Positions 30,687 through 45,090 of a DNA stretch of 64,000 bases are shown in pieces. The notes under the pieces are model-generated. The model made no database searches, had not been told where the DNA came from, and saw only the letters and a program-made list of their open reading frames with translations. The DNA is from Myxococcales bacterium (GTDB lineage Bacteria; Myxococcota_A; Polyangia; Haliangiales; Haliangiaceae): positions 152,126-216,125 of the forward strand of contig JAQBQE010000051.1 in NCBI GenBank assembly GCA_028287135.1. The letters are read 5' to 3'. Numbering within the stretch: the first letter of the stretch is position 1; every line of letters starts with the position of its first letter. The position numbers and the translations under genes were made by a program.

Positions 30687-31601
30687 ATGAGGGCATCGCT
30701 GTTCGTCCTGCTGTTCGCAGTGGGCTGTGACTCCAAGGCCGTGGCATCGGACCCACCGAGCATGGCGCCGCGGCCCGAGGAGAAATCGAAGGAGTACGAG
30801 AGCTGCGGTGCCAGCATGCACTGCGCCGGCGATCTCCGCTGCTTCGCGAACACGTGCCGGCGCTCGGCGCGGTCGACGGTCGGCGACTACTTCGCCGCCG
30901 TCGGTGCTGCCGCGCGGACCCGGGGTGACCTCGAGACCTCGATCGCCGCCTACGCGTCGGCGCTGGGCCACTACGATTCCGAGAAGATCGTGCTGCCGCC
31001 AGATGTCGACTGTGCGTACGGCGGCGCACTGGCCGCTGCCAAGACCAACCGGGACCACGCCGAGCTCGGTGCTCGCGTGCTCCACCGCTGCATCCTCGCA
31101 GTCCCAGTCGGCAGCTGGCTGCGCGACAAGGCGCTCGCCGAGCTCGCGACGCTGTCCGACAGCGGTCTCGACCCGCTGCTGGTCGGCGCGCAGAAGACGG
31201 GCGACCTCTACCTGACGAAGGGGCCCGCGCAACCTGCGACCGACAAGCTGACGGTCAGCGTGACCGCCGATCCGCAGCCGGCGAAGTCCTTCCCGCTGAT
31301 CACCACGAAGCTGGCCGAGCCTGACTTCCGCAATGCCCTCGTCACCTGCTGGGACCAGCACCAGGCGGCGACCAAGAAGACGGTCCTCAGCTCGGTCATC
31401 GCGTTCAAGTCGTCGTACATCGCGCCGGAGTACGAGGACGAGCCCGGTCGCTACGTGCTGAAGTTCGACCCGCCGATCGCCCTGGCGCCCGGCCCCGAAT
31501 CGACCGCAGACGCCTGCGTGCGCCAGATCGTGTCCCCGGCGATCGAGAGCCTGAAGCTCCGCGAGGGCTTCACCACGAAGCTCACGATCACGGTCAAGTA
31601 G
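30687..31601 (+). CDS. hypothetical lipoprotein
   Basis: MRASLFVLLFAVGCDSK lipobox. Confidence 0.7.
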   Translation: MRASLFVLLFAVGCDSKAVASDPPSMAPRPEEKSKEYESCGASMHCAGDLRCFANTCRRSARSTVGDYFAAVGAAARTRGDLETSIAAYASALGHYDSEKIVLPPDVDCAYGGALAAAKTNRDHAELGARVLHRCILAVPVGSWLRDKALAELATLSDSGLDPLLVGAQKTGDLYLTKGPAQPATDKLTVSVTADPQPAKSFPLITTKLAEPDFRNALVTCWDQHQAATKKTVLSSVIAFKSSYIAPEYEDEPGRYVLKFDPPIALAPGPESTADACVRQIVSPAIESLKLREGFTTKLTITVK

Positions 31602-31652
31602 CCTCTACGAACTAACCTTTCGGCGTTTGAGCCCGATCGTGGTAGCTACGGC

Positions 31653-32762
<1,110 letters not shown>

Positions 32763-32777
32763 AATACACTCGCGGCG

Positions 32778-34766
32778 GTGACGACGGCCGCCATGCACCC
32801 AGCTGACGAGGCACCACCTCGCCGCTTCCTGCTCCGCCCCGCGGGCGCGCTGACGCAGGTCTCGTCGGCGAGCGCGCTGCTGCTCGGGACGATCGCCCTC
32901 GTGCTCGTGCAGCAAGGCAAGACGGGCGGCACCGCACTCGTGATCGCGTGGGCGATCGGCGCGATGGCGGGTCTCGTGTTCGGCGGCCTGATGGCGCGCG
33001 GTGGCCTGGTCAGCGTGCTTGCAGGCGCGGCGGTGGTCGCCGGGTTCGGCATCGTGCTGCTGGTGATGAGCTATCCGCAGCTCCGCTCGATCCTGAGCCT
33101 GCTGCCCGAGTCCGACGTCGAGATGATCGCGGATGTCCTCGTCGGTCTCGCGGTCGTGATGCTGTGCACCGCGGCGCTGTGCGTCGCGTCGATCCCGCAG
33201 GCGCTGCGCTACGGGCGCGCCGTGCGCGAGGCGGAGCATGCCGCCGCTTCCGGTGGCATCGATGCAGCGAGCAGTGCGTCGTTCGCGCAGGCGATGCAGG
33301 TGTCCTCGCAGACGCTCCATCCCGACTCGCCGCTGATGCATGTCCCCTCGCTGCGCCCGGCGTCGGTCGGATCGTTCGGCGGTCCGGTGCAAGCGATGCC
33401 ACCTGCCGCGCCGTACGGCGGTGGTGGACCCGCGATGCCGCCACCCTATGGAGCCAACGCGGTCGGTCCCGTAATGCCTGCGCAACCGTGGGCCGGTCCG
33501 GGGATGCAGGTCGGTCCCGGCGGGCAGTTCGTTCCATCGTACGTCGATCCGGCGACGCCGCAGATTCCGACGGCGGCCTCGACCGCGCGCGGCTGGACCC
33601 CGTCCCCGGCGCGCGTCACCACGACGCTGGTCCTCCGTCCCAAGGCCGAGGAGACGCGGTCACGCCGGCGGATCTACCTCGCGCTCGGAGGCCTTGCGAT
33701 CGGCCTCGGTGCGGGCGTCGGCGTGATGGTGTCGTCGGCGAACGAGACCCGAGCGAGCGACAACGTCGCAAGCGCGTCGAGCGGTTCGGATGGAACCAGC
33801 GTGGAGCCTCCGGCTGGCAGCGATGCGCGCGGCTCCGCCACGACCGCGAGCGGCACCGCCGCCGTGGCCACAGGCAGCGCTACGCTCGACGAGGGCAGCG
33901 GCGCAACGCCGACCACCCCGGTCGCCACCCCCAACGTTCCCGTGCGGACCTTCCTCGCCGAGCAACGCGGTGCGATCGCAAAGGCCGACGCACGCGGGCT
34001 CGCGGACCACGTCGCGCCGACCGCGGTGGCCTTCGGCATCGATGCCGACGACATCGCCGAGGGGCGCGTCGCGATCCAGGCGATGTTCGCAAAGAACCTC
34101 GGTGACGCACCACCCGACGGATTCACGGTCGCCTCGAAGTTCGTCGCGATCGGCGAGGAGAAGAACCACGCGTGGATCGCCGAGGAGCTCGAGCTGTCGG
34201 GCCCCGGTGTCGAAACCCGGCGGATCGCGATCACGCAGCTGGCGGCGTTTCTCGACGGAACGTGGACGACGGTTGCGATGCACTGGGGCGTGCCTGTACC
34301 CGACGACACCGCCGTCCGCCGCGCGATCCTCGGCACGCTGCCGACCCCGCGGGTGGTTCCGGTCCGCGCCGATGGGGGAGGGGACCTCGACCCGGCGGTG
34401 CGCGCAGCCTTTGCATCGCGGACCGCGTTCGCCGATGCGCGCAGCGAGCGCACCGACGCGTTCAACTTCGGCAGTGGGCCGGGCGAGCGCTCGACCGGCG
34501 GCGCAGCGATCAAGCGGCTGTTCGGTCGCCTGCGCTCCGAGCTCCGGCTCGTCGGTGGAGCGCGTGTGGTCGCCGGTGCTGCGTGGGATCCGGCGCAGCA
34601 GGCAGGCTCGTGGATCGGGTTTGCCGCGCTCAACGCCGATTACACGGCGAAGAGCCGCGCGGCGACCGACGTCACGCAGACGTTTCGCGTCCTCGCGATC
34701 CTGATCCGCGAAGGTGACGCCTGGAAGATCGTCCAGACCCAGTTCTCGAACGCCGGCCCGCTGTAA
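32778..34766 (+). CDS. membrane protein with Pro/Gly-rich linker and NTF2/SnoaL-like C-terminal repeats
   Basis: four N-terminal TM-like segments, MPPAAPYGGGGPAMPPP linker, further TM, two SnoaL-like halves. Confidence 0.6.
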   Translation: MTTAAMHPADEAPPRRFLLRPAGALTQVSSASALLLGTIALVLVQQGKTGGTALVIAWAIGAMAGLVFGGLMARGGLVSVLAGAAVVAGFGIVLLVMSYPQLRSILSLLPESDVEMIADVLVGLAVVMLCTAALCVASIPQALRYGRAVREAEHAAASGGIDAASSASFAQAMQVSSQTLHPDSPLMHVPSLRPASVGSFGGPVQAMPPAAPYGGGGPAMPPPYGANAVGPVMPAQPWAGPGMQVGPGGQFVPSYVDPATPQIPTAASTARGWTPSPARVTTTLVLRPKAEETRSRRRIYLALGGLAIGLGAGVGVMVSSANETRASDNVASASSGSDGTSVEPPAGSDARGSATTASGTAAVATGSATLDEGSGATPTTPVATPNVPVRTFLAEQRGAIAKADARGLADHVAPTAVAFGIDADDIAEGRVAIQAMFAKNLGDAPPDGFTVASKFVAIGEEKNHAWIAEELELSGPGVETRRIAITQLAAFLDGTWTTVAMHWGVPVPDDTAVRRAILGTLPTPRVVPVRADGGGDLDPAVRAAFASRTAFADARSERTDAFNFGSGPGERSTGGAAIKRLFGRLRSELRLVGGARVVAGAAWDPAQQAGSWIGFAALNADYTAKSRAATDVTQTFRVLAILIREGDAWKIVQTQFSNAGPL

Positions 34767-34776
34767 CATCGAGACG

Positions 34777-35373
34777 ATGGAGCCCTCCGAGCCGCGGCCG
34801 CCGGTCCCGCCCCCCGACGTCGACCCGGTGACATTACGGCGGTGTCCGCCAAGCCGAGCCTGGTATGCGCTCACCGCGATTCCGTTGTTGATCGCAGCCT
34901 TCGTGTGCGCACGGGCCATCATCGAGATGGTCGATCGCATGACGTCGATGCAGCGCTTCGTGGTGCCGGGAATGGTCGAGCTCGAGCTCGACCGGGGCGA
35001 GCAAGTCGTGTTCGGCGAGTCCCGGAGCGTGGTCAACGGTGTTGGCTACAACAACGCGTCGTTCGAGGTGCGCTGCTCCGTCGAGGACGCCGCGACGGCG
35101 AAACCGCTGGCGCTGAAAGCACCGACGGGGCACACGTCGTACTCGCTGGGCGGCTACCAGGGCGAGTCCCTGTGGGAGGTTGACGTCCCGCAGGCCGGGC
35201 GCTATCGCATGACCTGCGAGGGCCCCGACACGAAGGCCGTCCTCGCCGTCGGGCGCGGCTTCGGGCTCGGAACCGCGGTGCTGCAGATGGTGCTGGCTGG
35301 GCTCCTGGCCATGCCCCTCACCGCGTTGATCGGCTGGCGCATCAGTCGCGCGCGCTCGCGCGCGAACAGCTAG
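34777..35373 (+). CDS. hypothetical membrane protein
   Basis: TM segments near both ends; [20 protein letters not shown] start region. Confidence 0.6.
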   Translation: MEPSEPRPPVPPPDVDPVTLRRCPPSRAWYALTAIPLLIAAFVCARAIIEMVDRMTSMQRFVVPGMVELELDRGEQVVFGESRSVVNGVGYNNASFEVRCSVEDAATAKPLALKAPTGHTSYSLGGYQGESLWEVDVPQAGRYRMTCEGPDTKAVLAVGRGFGLGTAVLQMVLAGLLAMPLTALIGWRISRARSRANS

Positions 35374-35804
35374 CTACGAGCGAGCGACGCGAGCTCGGCC
35401 GTCGAGAAGAAGAACGCGATCTCTTCCTTCGCGGTCTCCGGCGCATCCGAGCCGTGCACGGCGTTGCGCTCGATGTTCGTGGCGAACTCCTTGCGGATCG
35501 TGCCGGCGTCGGCCTTCTCCGGGTTCGTCGCGCCCATCACCTGGCGGTTCTTCGCGACCGCGCCCTCGCCCTCGAGGACCTGGACGACGACCGGACCCTC
35601 GGTCATGAACTTCACGAGGTCGCCGTAGAACGGGCGCTCCTTGTGCACGGCATAGAACGCCTTCGCCTGCGTCTCGGTGAGGCGCACCATCTTGGAGGCG
35701 AGCACGCGGAGGCCAGCGGCCTCGAGCTTGGCAGTGACGCCGCCAATCACGTTGTTCGCGACAGCGTCGGGCTTGATGATCGAAAACGTACGCTCGATGG
35801 CCAT
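35370..35804 (-). CDS. ndk: nucleoside diphosphate kinase
   Basis: [50 protein letters not shown]. Confidence 0.97.
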   Translation of the reverse strand: MAIERTFSIIKPDAVANNVIGGVTAKLEAAGLRVLASKMVRLTETQAKAFYAVHKERPFYGDLVKFMTEGPVVVQVLEGEGAVAKNRQVMGATNPEKADAGTIRKEFATNIERNAVHGSDAPETAKEEIAFFFSTAELASLARS

Positions 35805-35856
35805 GACAGAGACTCCTTGGAAAGTGCGCGGAAACTAGTCGAGGAACCGGGGCACG

Positions 35857-36897
35857 TCAACGTGACGCGCGCGCTGGAAAGCCGAGCTTGGCGAGCGCGA
35901 GCGCCCCCTGCTTCCAGGGCACCCGGTGAGTGACTCCCGCAACGCCCAGCCGCTCGATGTTGGCGCAGTACCAGTCGTAGTTGCGCACGAGCGAGGCCTT
36001 GTTCGAGATCTTCGGCTCCCAGCCGAGCTGGGTGCGCGCCTTGTCGATCGAGACAAACGAGTCCTCGGTCACCGTCTCGTAGATCCACGGATACAGCGGA
36101 GACAGCTTCACGCGCTCGAGCAGCCGCAGCGCCCACAGGGCGGGAGCGACCGGCAGCGAGCGGATCTTGCGGCCGTGACCCGCGGCATCGAACACCGCCT
36201 GGAAGTCCTCGCGCAGCGTCGTGTACTCCGCGGCGCCGACGTTGAAGGTGTCGTTGGCACGCTCGGCGGGCAGCGTTCCCGCGAGCACGATCGCGGAGCA
36301 CAGGTCCTCGACGTCGAGCAGCTGGTAGCGGTTGTTGCCCGAGCCGAGGATCGGGAAGTCGCGGCCTTCGCGCGCCCACTCGTACATCAGCGCGAACACG
36401 CCGAGCCGCTCGGGCCCGACGAACGACTTCGGCCGGAGCACCGCGATCTGTTGACCCGCAGCACGCGCGCGGATGCAGACCTCCTCGGCCTCGACCTTGG
36501 CGATCCCGTACGGACCCACGCCGTGCATCCGATCCGTCTCGACCAGCGGATGGTGGTCCGGCACACCGTAGACCGCCGTCGAGGAGATGTGGACGATCCG
36601 GCGCGCGCCCGAGGCCTCGAGGACGGTGCGCGTCCCCTCGACGTCGATCGTGTGGATCTCCTGGGGCGCGTACAGCGGCAGCGCGGCGGCCGCATGGACC
36701 ACTACATCGCAGCCCGACACGGCGCGCTCCACATCGGCGCGCACGCGGATATCTCCGCGCACCTCGATGATTCGCTCGCGTTCGGGATAGTCGAACGGCT
36801 CGCGATCGAGCGACACGACGGTGTCACCACGCGCGAGGAGGTGGCGGACGAGATTGATTCCGAGGAAACCGGCGCCGCCGGTAACGAGCCAGCGCAT
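35857..36897 (-). CDS. NAD-dependent epimerase/dehydratase (SDR)
   Basis: MRWLVTGGAGFLGINLVRHLL; YGIAK active-site segment. Confidence 0.9.
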   Translation of the reverse strand: MRWLVTGGAGFLGINLVRHLLARGDTVVSLDREPFDYPERERIIEVRGDIRVRADVERAVSGCDVVVHAAAALPLYAPQEIHTIDVEGTRTVLEASGARRIVHISSTAVYGVPDHHPLVETDRMHGVGPYGIAKVEAEEVCIRARAAGQQIAVLRPKSFVGPERLGVFALMYEWAREGRDFPILGSGNNRYQLLDVEDLCSAIVLAGTLPAERANDTFNVGAAEYTTLREDFQAVFDAAGHGRKIRSLPVAPALWALRLLERVKLSPLYPWIYETVTEDSFVSIDKARTQLGWEPKISNKASLVRNYDWYCANIERLGVAGVTHRVPWKQGALALAKLGFPARASR

Positions 36898-37096
36898 TGG
36901 CGGCTTCTGTAGCACGCTCCTGACCAAACCTCGCAGCGACTGGCTGACAGGTGGTTCGCCGCGCGCCAGGGGCTGCGATTCGCAGGGCCGAGGGTGATTC
37001 CCCCGGCGGCGGGTGGCCGATCCGGGGCGCCACGCCCCTTCCTCACGCGTCTGGGCGGCGCGTCCGCATGGTCCGGGGGTTGCTGAGGTAAGGGAC

Positions 37097-37696
37097 ATGA
37101 ACATCGTCACCGGCCTGCTCGTCGCTGGTCTCGGCACCTCCCTCGTCGCCTGCACCGCGAACGAGGGCTCGTCGTCCACGTCCCTGACACAGGAGCCTGG
37201 CAACTGCGGCTCGCTCGAGACCCACGTGTTCGGGATCCACAGCACACCCGGCGGGCGGGTCAAGGTCCACATCGAGCGACCCGGGGCACACGCCGTCGTG
37301 CTCTCGGCGTACGAGGCCACGACCTGGACCGTCACCGCCGCTCCGGGCGTGACGATCGAGGCGATCTACGCGGTCGGCATGCACCGGCAGACGATCGTCG
37401 GCCCGACGGGTGTGCCCGCCGTGGCGGAGAGCAGGGACCAGGGCGACCCGTACCAGTGCGGCTATGGCTGGCCGACGAGTGGACCGGAGTGCAACACCGA
37501 GGAGCTGATCAACTTGATCACCCATCGCGTGCACGCCGTCACGAGCTTCCACGGCTGCTACGACGCGGACGCGTGGACCCTCGGCGAGGATCTCCACGTC
37601 ACGGCGAGCTGCAATTCCGACAAGCTCGACGAGCAGACCGACTTCGTCCAGAACTGCGACGGCGAGGACAGCTGCGGCGGGCCGGTCTTCCTCTAG
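37097..37696 (+). CDS. hypothetical lipoprotein
   Basis: MNIVTGLLVAGLGTSLVACTANEGSS lipobox. Confidence 0.65.
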   Translation: MNIVTGLLVAGLGTSLVACTANEGSSSTSLTQEPGNCGSLETHVFGIHSTPGGRVKVHIERPGAHAVVLSAYEATTWTVTAAPGVTIEAIYAVGMHRQTIVGPTGVPAVAESRDQGDPYQCGYGWPTSGPECNTEELINLITHRVHAVTSFHGCYDADAWTLGEDLHVTASCNSDKLDEQTDFVQNCDGEDSCGGPVFL

Positions 37697-37717
37697 GGCG
37701 CCCGCCGCGCTAGCGGC

Positions 37718-38619
37718 TCACGCCGAGACGGACGCGGAGGCGAGGACCTTCGCGAGCGTCGAGCCCATCTCGGCCGGCGTCTGCGCGACCGCGATGTTCG
37801 CGGCCTTGAGCGCAGCGATCTTGTCGGACGCAGCGCCCTTGCCACCGGAGATGATCGCGCCGGCGTGACCCATGCGCTTGCCCGGAGGCGCGGTCTGCCC
37901 GCCGATGAAGGCAGCGACCGGCTTGTCGATGTGGTCCGCGATGAACTGCGCGGCGCGCTCCTCGGAGTCGCCACCGATCTCGCCGATCATGAAGATCGAC
38001 GAGGTGCCCGGATCATTCGCGAACCATGCGAGTGCGTCGATGAAGTCCGTGCCCTTGACCGGGTCGCCGCCGATACCGATCGCCGTCGACTGGCCGAGGC
38101 CGAGCTTGGTGAGCTGGCCGACGACCTCGTAGGTCAGCGTGCCGGACCGCGAGACCACGCCGACGCCGCCCGGCTTGTGGATGTACCCCGGCATGATGCC
38201 GACCTTGCACTGACCTGGCGTGATCACGCCCGGGCAGTTCGGACCGACAAGCACGACGCCCGGGTAGTCGTTGTCGAGCACGTACTTGACCTTGATCATG
38301 TCGCGCGCCGGGATGCCCTCGGTGATGCAGACGATCGTCTCGATCCCGGCGGCCGCAGCCTCGAGGATCGCGTCCGCTGCATACGGCGGCGGCACGTAGA
38401 TCACGGTCGTGTTGGCATGCGCGAGGCGGACGGCCTCTTCGACGGTGTCGTACAGCGGGACCTGCTCGAGGCCCGCGACCTTGCTGCCGCCCTTGCCCGG
38501 CGTGACGCCGGCGACGACCTTGGTTCCGTACTCGACCATCTGCTTCGCGTGGAACGCGCCGGCGGAGCCGGACATGCCCTGCACGACGAGACGGGTATCA
38601 AATCCGACGAGGACCGACA

Positions 38620-38620
<1 letters not shown>
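37718..38620 (-). CDS. sucD: succinyl-CoA synthetase subunit alpha
   Basis: [66 protein letters not shown]. Confidence 0.96.
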
Positions 38621-39801
<1,181 letters not shown>

Positions 39802-39842
39802 CCGGCGGGTTTACCACGGCCGCTCACCGACGGTCCCGATCA

Positions 39843-40080
39843 GCGGAGCTGGATCGCGACGGGCGTGTCGGTGCCCGTACGGCCATCGCTGTAGTCCATC
39901 ACCGTGCCGCGCGCGACGTCGACCTCGACGCAGGTGATCGGAGCCCCGCTTGAAGTCACGGTGCACGAGACCCGCCGCATGCGCGGTTGCCAATCCGCGC
40001 CCCGCACCGAGCAGCGCCGCGATCACCTCCGTACGTGGAGGCTGCTTCGCGAGCACTCATCGAACGAGCCACCCTCGACC
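39843..40080 (-). pseudogene. Ser/Thr kinase fragment joined to an unrelated C-terminal tail
   Basis: PRTEVIAALLGAGRGLATAHAAGLVHRDFK breaks at the catalytic loop; another frame continues TSSGAPITCVEVDVARGTVMDYSDGRTGTDTPVAIQLR*. Confidence 0.55.
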
Positions 40081-40083
40081 AGC

Positions 40084-41406
40084 TCAGTCGGCGTGCAGGC
40101 GTGCCGGGGGCAGGTTGCCGGCTGGGCCGGCTTCACCCTCGTGCTTGCGCGGCCACCACACGGCGGTCGCCACGGCGAAGCCGAACGGCAGCAGCATCAT
40201 CGCGAGCGAGATCGGGAGGTAGTCCATCGATAGTCCGAGCACCGACGGCGACCACAGATCGCCGAGCAGATGGATCGAGAAGATGGCGACCGCCATCGCG
40301 CTCGCGCGCATGAACGCCGGGACCGTACGCATCAGCACGAGGTTGATCGGTGACGTCGAGAGGAACAGACCAACCTCGGCGAGCCCAGCGAACGCGAAGA
40401 ACAGCCACGCGCTCGGAGCGAGGAACGCGGCCGCCGTGAGCGGGAACGCGATCGCGACGCCGATCGCGCAGACCTTGAGCTGAGCATTCGCGGCCATCCG
40501 GTTGTGGACGTGGTCGTGGCTCGCGCCCTCGGGAATCACCGGGAGCCCGCGCAACGCGCGGTCCGCCATGATGCCGCCGATCACGGTGCCGATCGCACCG
40601 GCGACCACGGTGATCAGGCCGAACGTGAAGTTCGCGTTCTTCAGCGCCTGCGCCGCGGCGTTCGGCTTGGTGGGGTCGCTAAGATCGGCGAGGAAGTGGC
40701 GCGAGATGAACGTCGGCGCCCAGAACGAGAACGCGCCGATCGCGGCGGTGTGCGCGCAGTAGCCGAGGACCGCGCGCCGATACAGAGGCACGCGGAACAT
40801 CGTGCGTGCGGTCTGGGTGATCTTGGCCTTGGCGTCCGCGAGGTGCGTGCGCACCGGCTCCTGGATCGCGAGGCAGAGCAGGGAGAGCACGATGCCAGGG
40901 CCACCACCCACGAAGAACGCTGTGCGCCAGCCCCAGCGAGCCTGGATGAATCCGCCGAGCAAGAAGCCGAGCGCCGAACCGACCGGCACCGCGAGGAAGA
41001 AGATCGCCATCATCTTCCCCTTCTTGTCGGGCGGCGACACGTCATCGATGATCGTCGGCGCCAGCGTCGCGTAGCTCGCCTCGCCGATCCCGACGGCCGC
41101 GCGAGCAGCGAGGAGCGTCCACAGGCTGTTCGACAGTCCCGACGCTATGGTCGCGGCGCTCCAGGTCAGGACACCGAACGCGATCAGCTTCTTGCGCGAC
41201 AGCCGATCCCCGAGCTTGCCGAACAGCGGGGAGGTCGCGAAGTAGCCGAGCAAGAACACGGTCGCCAGGAGGCCGCCCTCGAAGTTCGACAGTCCGAGCT
41301 CGAGCATCAGCGGCGGCAAGACGGCCGCGACGATGTAGCGATCGAGATAGTTGAGGAAGTTCAGCCCCGTCAGCAGGGCGACGATCGCCGTGCGATGGCG
41401 GATCAT
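40084..41406 (-). CDS. MFS transporter
   Basis: LNFLNYLDRYIVAAVLPPLM, LFGKLGDRLSRKKL, about 12 hydrophobic helices. Confidence 0.92.
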   Translation of the reverse strand: MIRHRTAIVALLTGLNFLNYLDRYIVAAVLPPLMLELGLSNFEGGLLATVFLLGYFATSPLFGKLGDRLSRKKLIAFGVLTWSAATIASGLSNSLWTLLAARAAVGIGEASYATLAPTIIDDVSPPDKKGKMMAIFFLAVPVGSALGFLLGGFIQARWGWRTAFFVGGGPGIVLSLLCLAIQEPVRTHLADAKAKITQTARTMFRVPLYRRAVLGYCAHTAAIGAFSFWAPTFISRHFLADLSDPTKPNAAAQALKNANFTFGLITVVAGAIGTVIGGIMADRALRGLPVIPEGASHDHVHNRMAANAQLKVCAIGVAIAFPLTAAAFLAPSAWLFFAFAGLAEVGLFLSTSPINLVLMRTVPAFMRASAMAVAIFSIHLLGDLWSPSVLGLSMDYLPISLAMMLLPFGFAVATAVWWPRKHEGEAGPAGNLPPARLHAD

Positions 41407-42655
41407 CGCTGTCGACCGTACGTGTACTGGAACGACGCCATCAGCGGGATGATGATGCCGGTGCGTGTCGTGTACGTCTCGGCGGTTCCCGGGACGAGTG
41501 TCTTGATGTCAGGGTGGTAGCGGAACCCGCTCTCGATGATCAAGGACGTGCTGCCGGTCACCGATCGCGACAGATCCACGCGCAGTCCGCCGACGAACTC
41601 GCCACCGGATCCGCCGGCGCCATTGCCCGAGCTGTCCTTGCTCGAGATGTACGAGTAGCCCGCGCCGATGTAGGGCGAGAATCGCGCCTTCCACAGGGCG
41701 ACCCGGACGAGCAAGTCGACCGACGTCAGGCCCGCCGCCTTGCCGACGCGCAGCGCGCCGTCGTACTGGCCGAACCGGAGACCGAAGTCGAACAGGACGA
41801 TGCCGCCATTGCCGATCAGATCGACGCCAGCACCGAGGCCGAGCAGATAGCCCGCGGCGATCGTGTTGGGGCCGTCCGGCGCGAGCTGGCCTTCGCGCAC
41901 CATCACGATCGGGATCGTCGTGACCTCGTTGACGAGCACGGTCGTCGACGTCTCGTACGGGGTGTAGCCAAAGCTCGTGACCTTGATCGTGTGCTCGCCG
42001 GGGATCACGTTGACGCGCGTGGTCGGCAGTACGCCGACGACCTGATCATCGACCGCGACGCTCGCGCCGACGGGCTGGCCGGTGACCTCGAGGGTTCCGG
42101 TCGCACCCGACGGAGGCTCGACGGTGCGCAGCGTGAACTCGATCGTCTTGGGCTCGCCGAACTCGAGGAACACATCGCGCTCGTCGCGCTGACCGTCGAG
42201 CTCGACGGCGACGCGCCGGCCTCCACCCTTGACCGGCTTGGCGAACGGGGTGCGTCCCGAGTACTGACCATCGATGAACACGCGCGCGCCGACGGGACGG
42301 GTGGTCACCGTCAGCTTGGCCGGTCGCAGCTTGAGCGTGACGATCAGGCCCTGGACGCGATCGAGCTCGGGAGACGGTGGCGCCTCCTTCACGTACCGGT
42401 TGAACCACTCCGCGGCCTCGCGCAGCTCGCCCAGTCGTTCGTAGTCGGTCGCGATGTTGTAGAGCGCGAAGTGATGCGGTGCGAGCTCGTACGCGCGGAG
42501 GTAGTGCTCGATCGCGGTGCGGTAGTCCTTCGCCTTGTCGGCGGCCTGGCCCGCAGCAAACGCCTGGCGTGCCTCCTCGCGACTGTCCGCGAGGGCAGGG
42601 CGACTCAGCGCCAGCGTGACCAACGCGAGCGTGAACAGGAAAGCGAGGGCGCGCA

Positions 42656-42656
<1 letters not shown>
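41403..42656 (-). CDS. TPR/PEGA-domain protein
   Basis: TVTTRPVGARVFIDGQYSGRTPF and EVTGQPVGASVAVDDQVVGVLP PEGA repeats; N-terminal signal and TPR; overlaps adjacent kinase stop. Confidence 0.85.
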
Positions 42657-44290
<1,634 letters not shown>

Positions 44291-44343
44291 GTTCGCTACG
44301 AATGTAAACGATCCGGACCCTGGATGCCCGTTCCCTGAGGAGA

Positions 44344-44433
44344 GGGTCAGACACTACTTGCACTACTTGCGACGGCGGCGATCCATGATCTTCACGACTT
44401 GCACGTGCAAGTGGTGCCAGTCGTGTCTGACCC
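44344..44433. repeat. 90-bp REP/MITE-like imperfect palindrome
   Basis: GGGTCAGACAC (44344-44354) inverted as GTGTCTGACCC (44423-44433); second arm similarity ACTTGCAC/GTGCAAGT. Confidence 0.7.
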
Positions 44434-44436
44434 AGC

Positions 44437-45090
44437 TCATCGCTTCGGGGTGCCAGCGACCTCGACGACGGCCTCTGCGTAGGCCACCGCGGCGGCTTCG
44501 CAGGCGTCGAGATCCCCGGTCAGCCACGCGCACGCGAAGTTGGTCTCGGTCGGCGGCGGGGTGATCCGGACCACCCGGACCGAGGCGGCCTTGAGTGCCG
44601 CGTCCAGGCCGATGGTGGCCTCGAGCGGAGGCGCGACCAGATAGGCCATCGGCGTTCCGACCTCGAGGCCGGCTTCCTTGGCGAGGTACTCGCCGAGCGA
44701 GGCGATGACGTGCGGGAACACAGTGACTCCGCGCTTGCCGTCTGCATCGTAGAAGCACGCGTCGTGCGCGAGGCAGCGGATCAGCGCATCGAGACCCTCG
44801 TCGATCTCTTCGGGGTCGGTCGCGCCGATCACGCCGAGGATCTCGCCCGAGAGCCGGCCGCTCGCGTGCGCGGCGCCCGCGTAGAAGCTCTTCGCGAAGA
44901 TCACGTCGACCGGCGCCTGCTTGGTGGCCTCGTCGAGCGCGACGTACATCGCGTCGTCCTGATCGCAGGTCACGAGACCGAGGGCCGTGTGCTTGTCGGG
45001 ATTGCCGCCGTACGCCGCGATCAACGCCGGATCTGCGCGCTGCAGGCGGCGGACCGAGAGGACGGTCGGGATGATCCGCTCGAGGATCAC
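44437..45090 (-). CDS. eutL: EutL-like microcompartment shell protein
   Basis: TALGLVTCDQDDAMYVALDEATKQAPVDVIFAKSFYAGAAHASGRLSGEI. Confidence 0.88.
   Translation of the reverse strand: MILERIIPTVLSVRRLQRADPALIAAYGGNPDKHTALGLVTCDQDDAMYVALDEATKQAPVDVIFAKSFYAGAAHASGRLSGEILGVIGATDPEEIDEGLDALIRCLAHDACFYDADGKRGVTVFPHVIASLGEYLAKEAGLEVGTPMAYLVAPPLEATIGLDAALKAASVRVVRITPPPTETNFACAWLTGDLDACEAAAVAYAEAVVEVAGTPKR

Noticed and set aside
44344-44433. Possible tRNA or structured ncRNA
   Set aside because: No cloverleaf or TPsiC-type motif; the symmetric arms fit a palindromic mobile repeat better.
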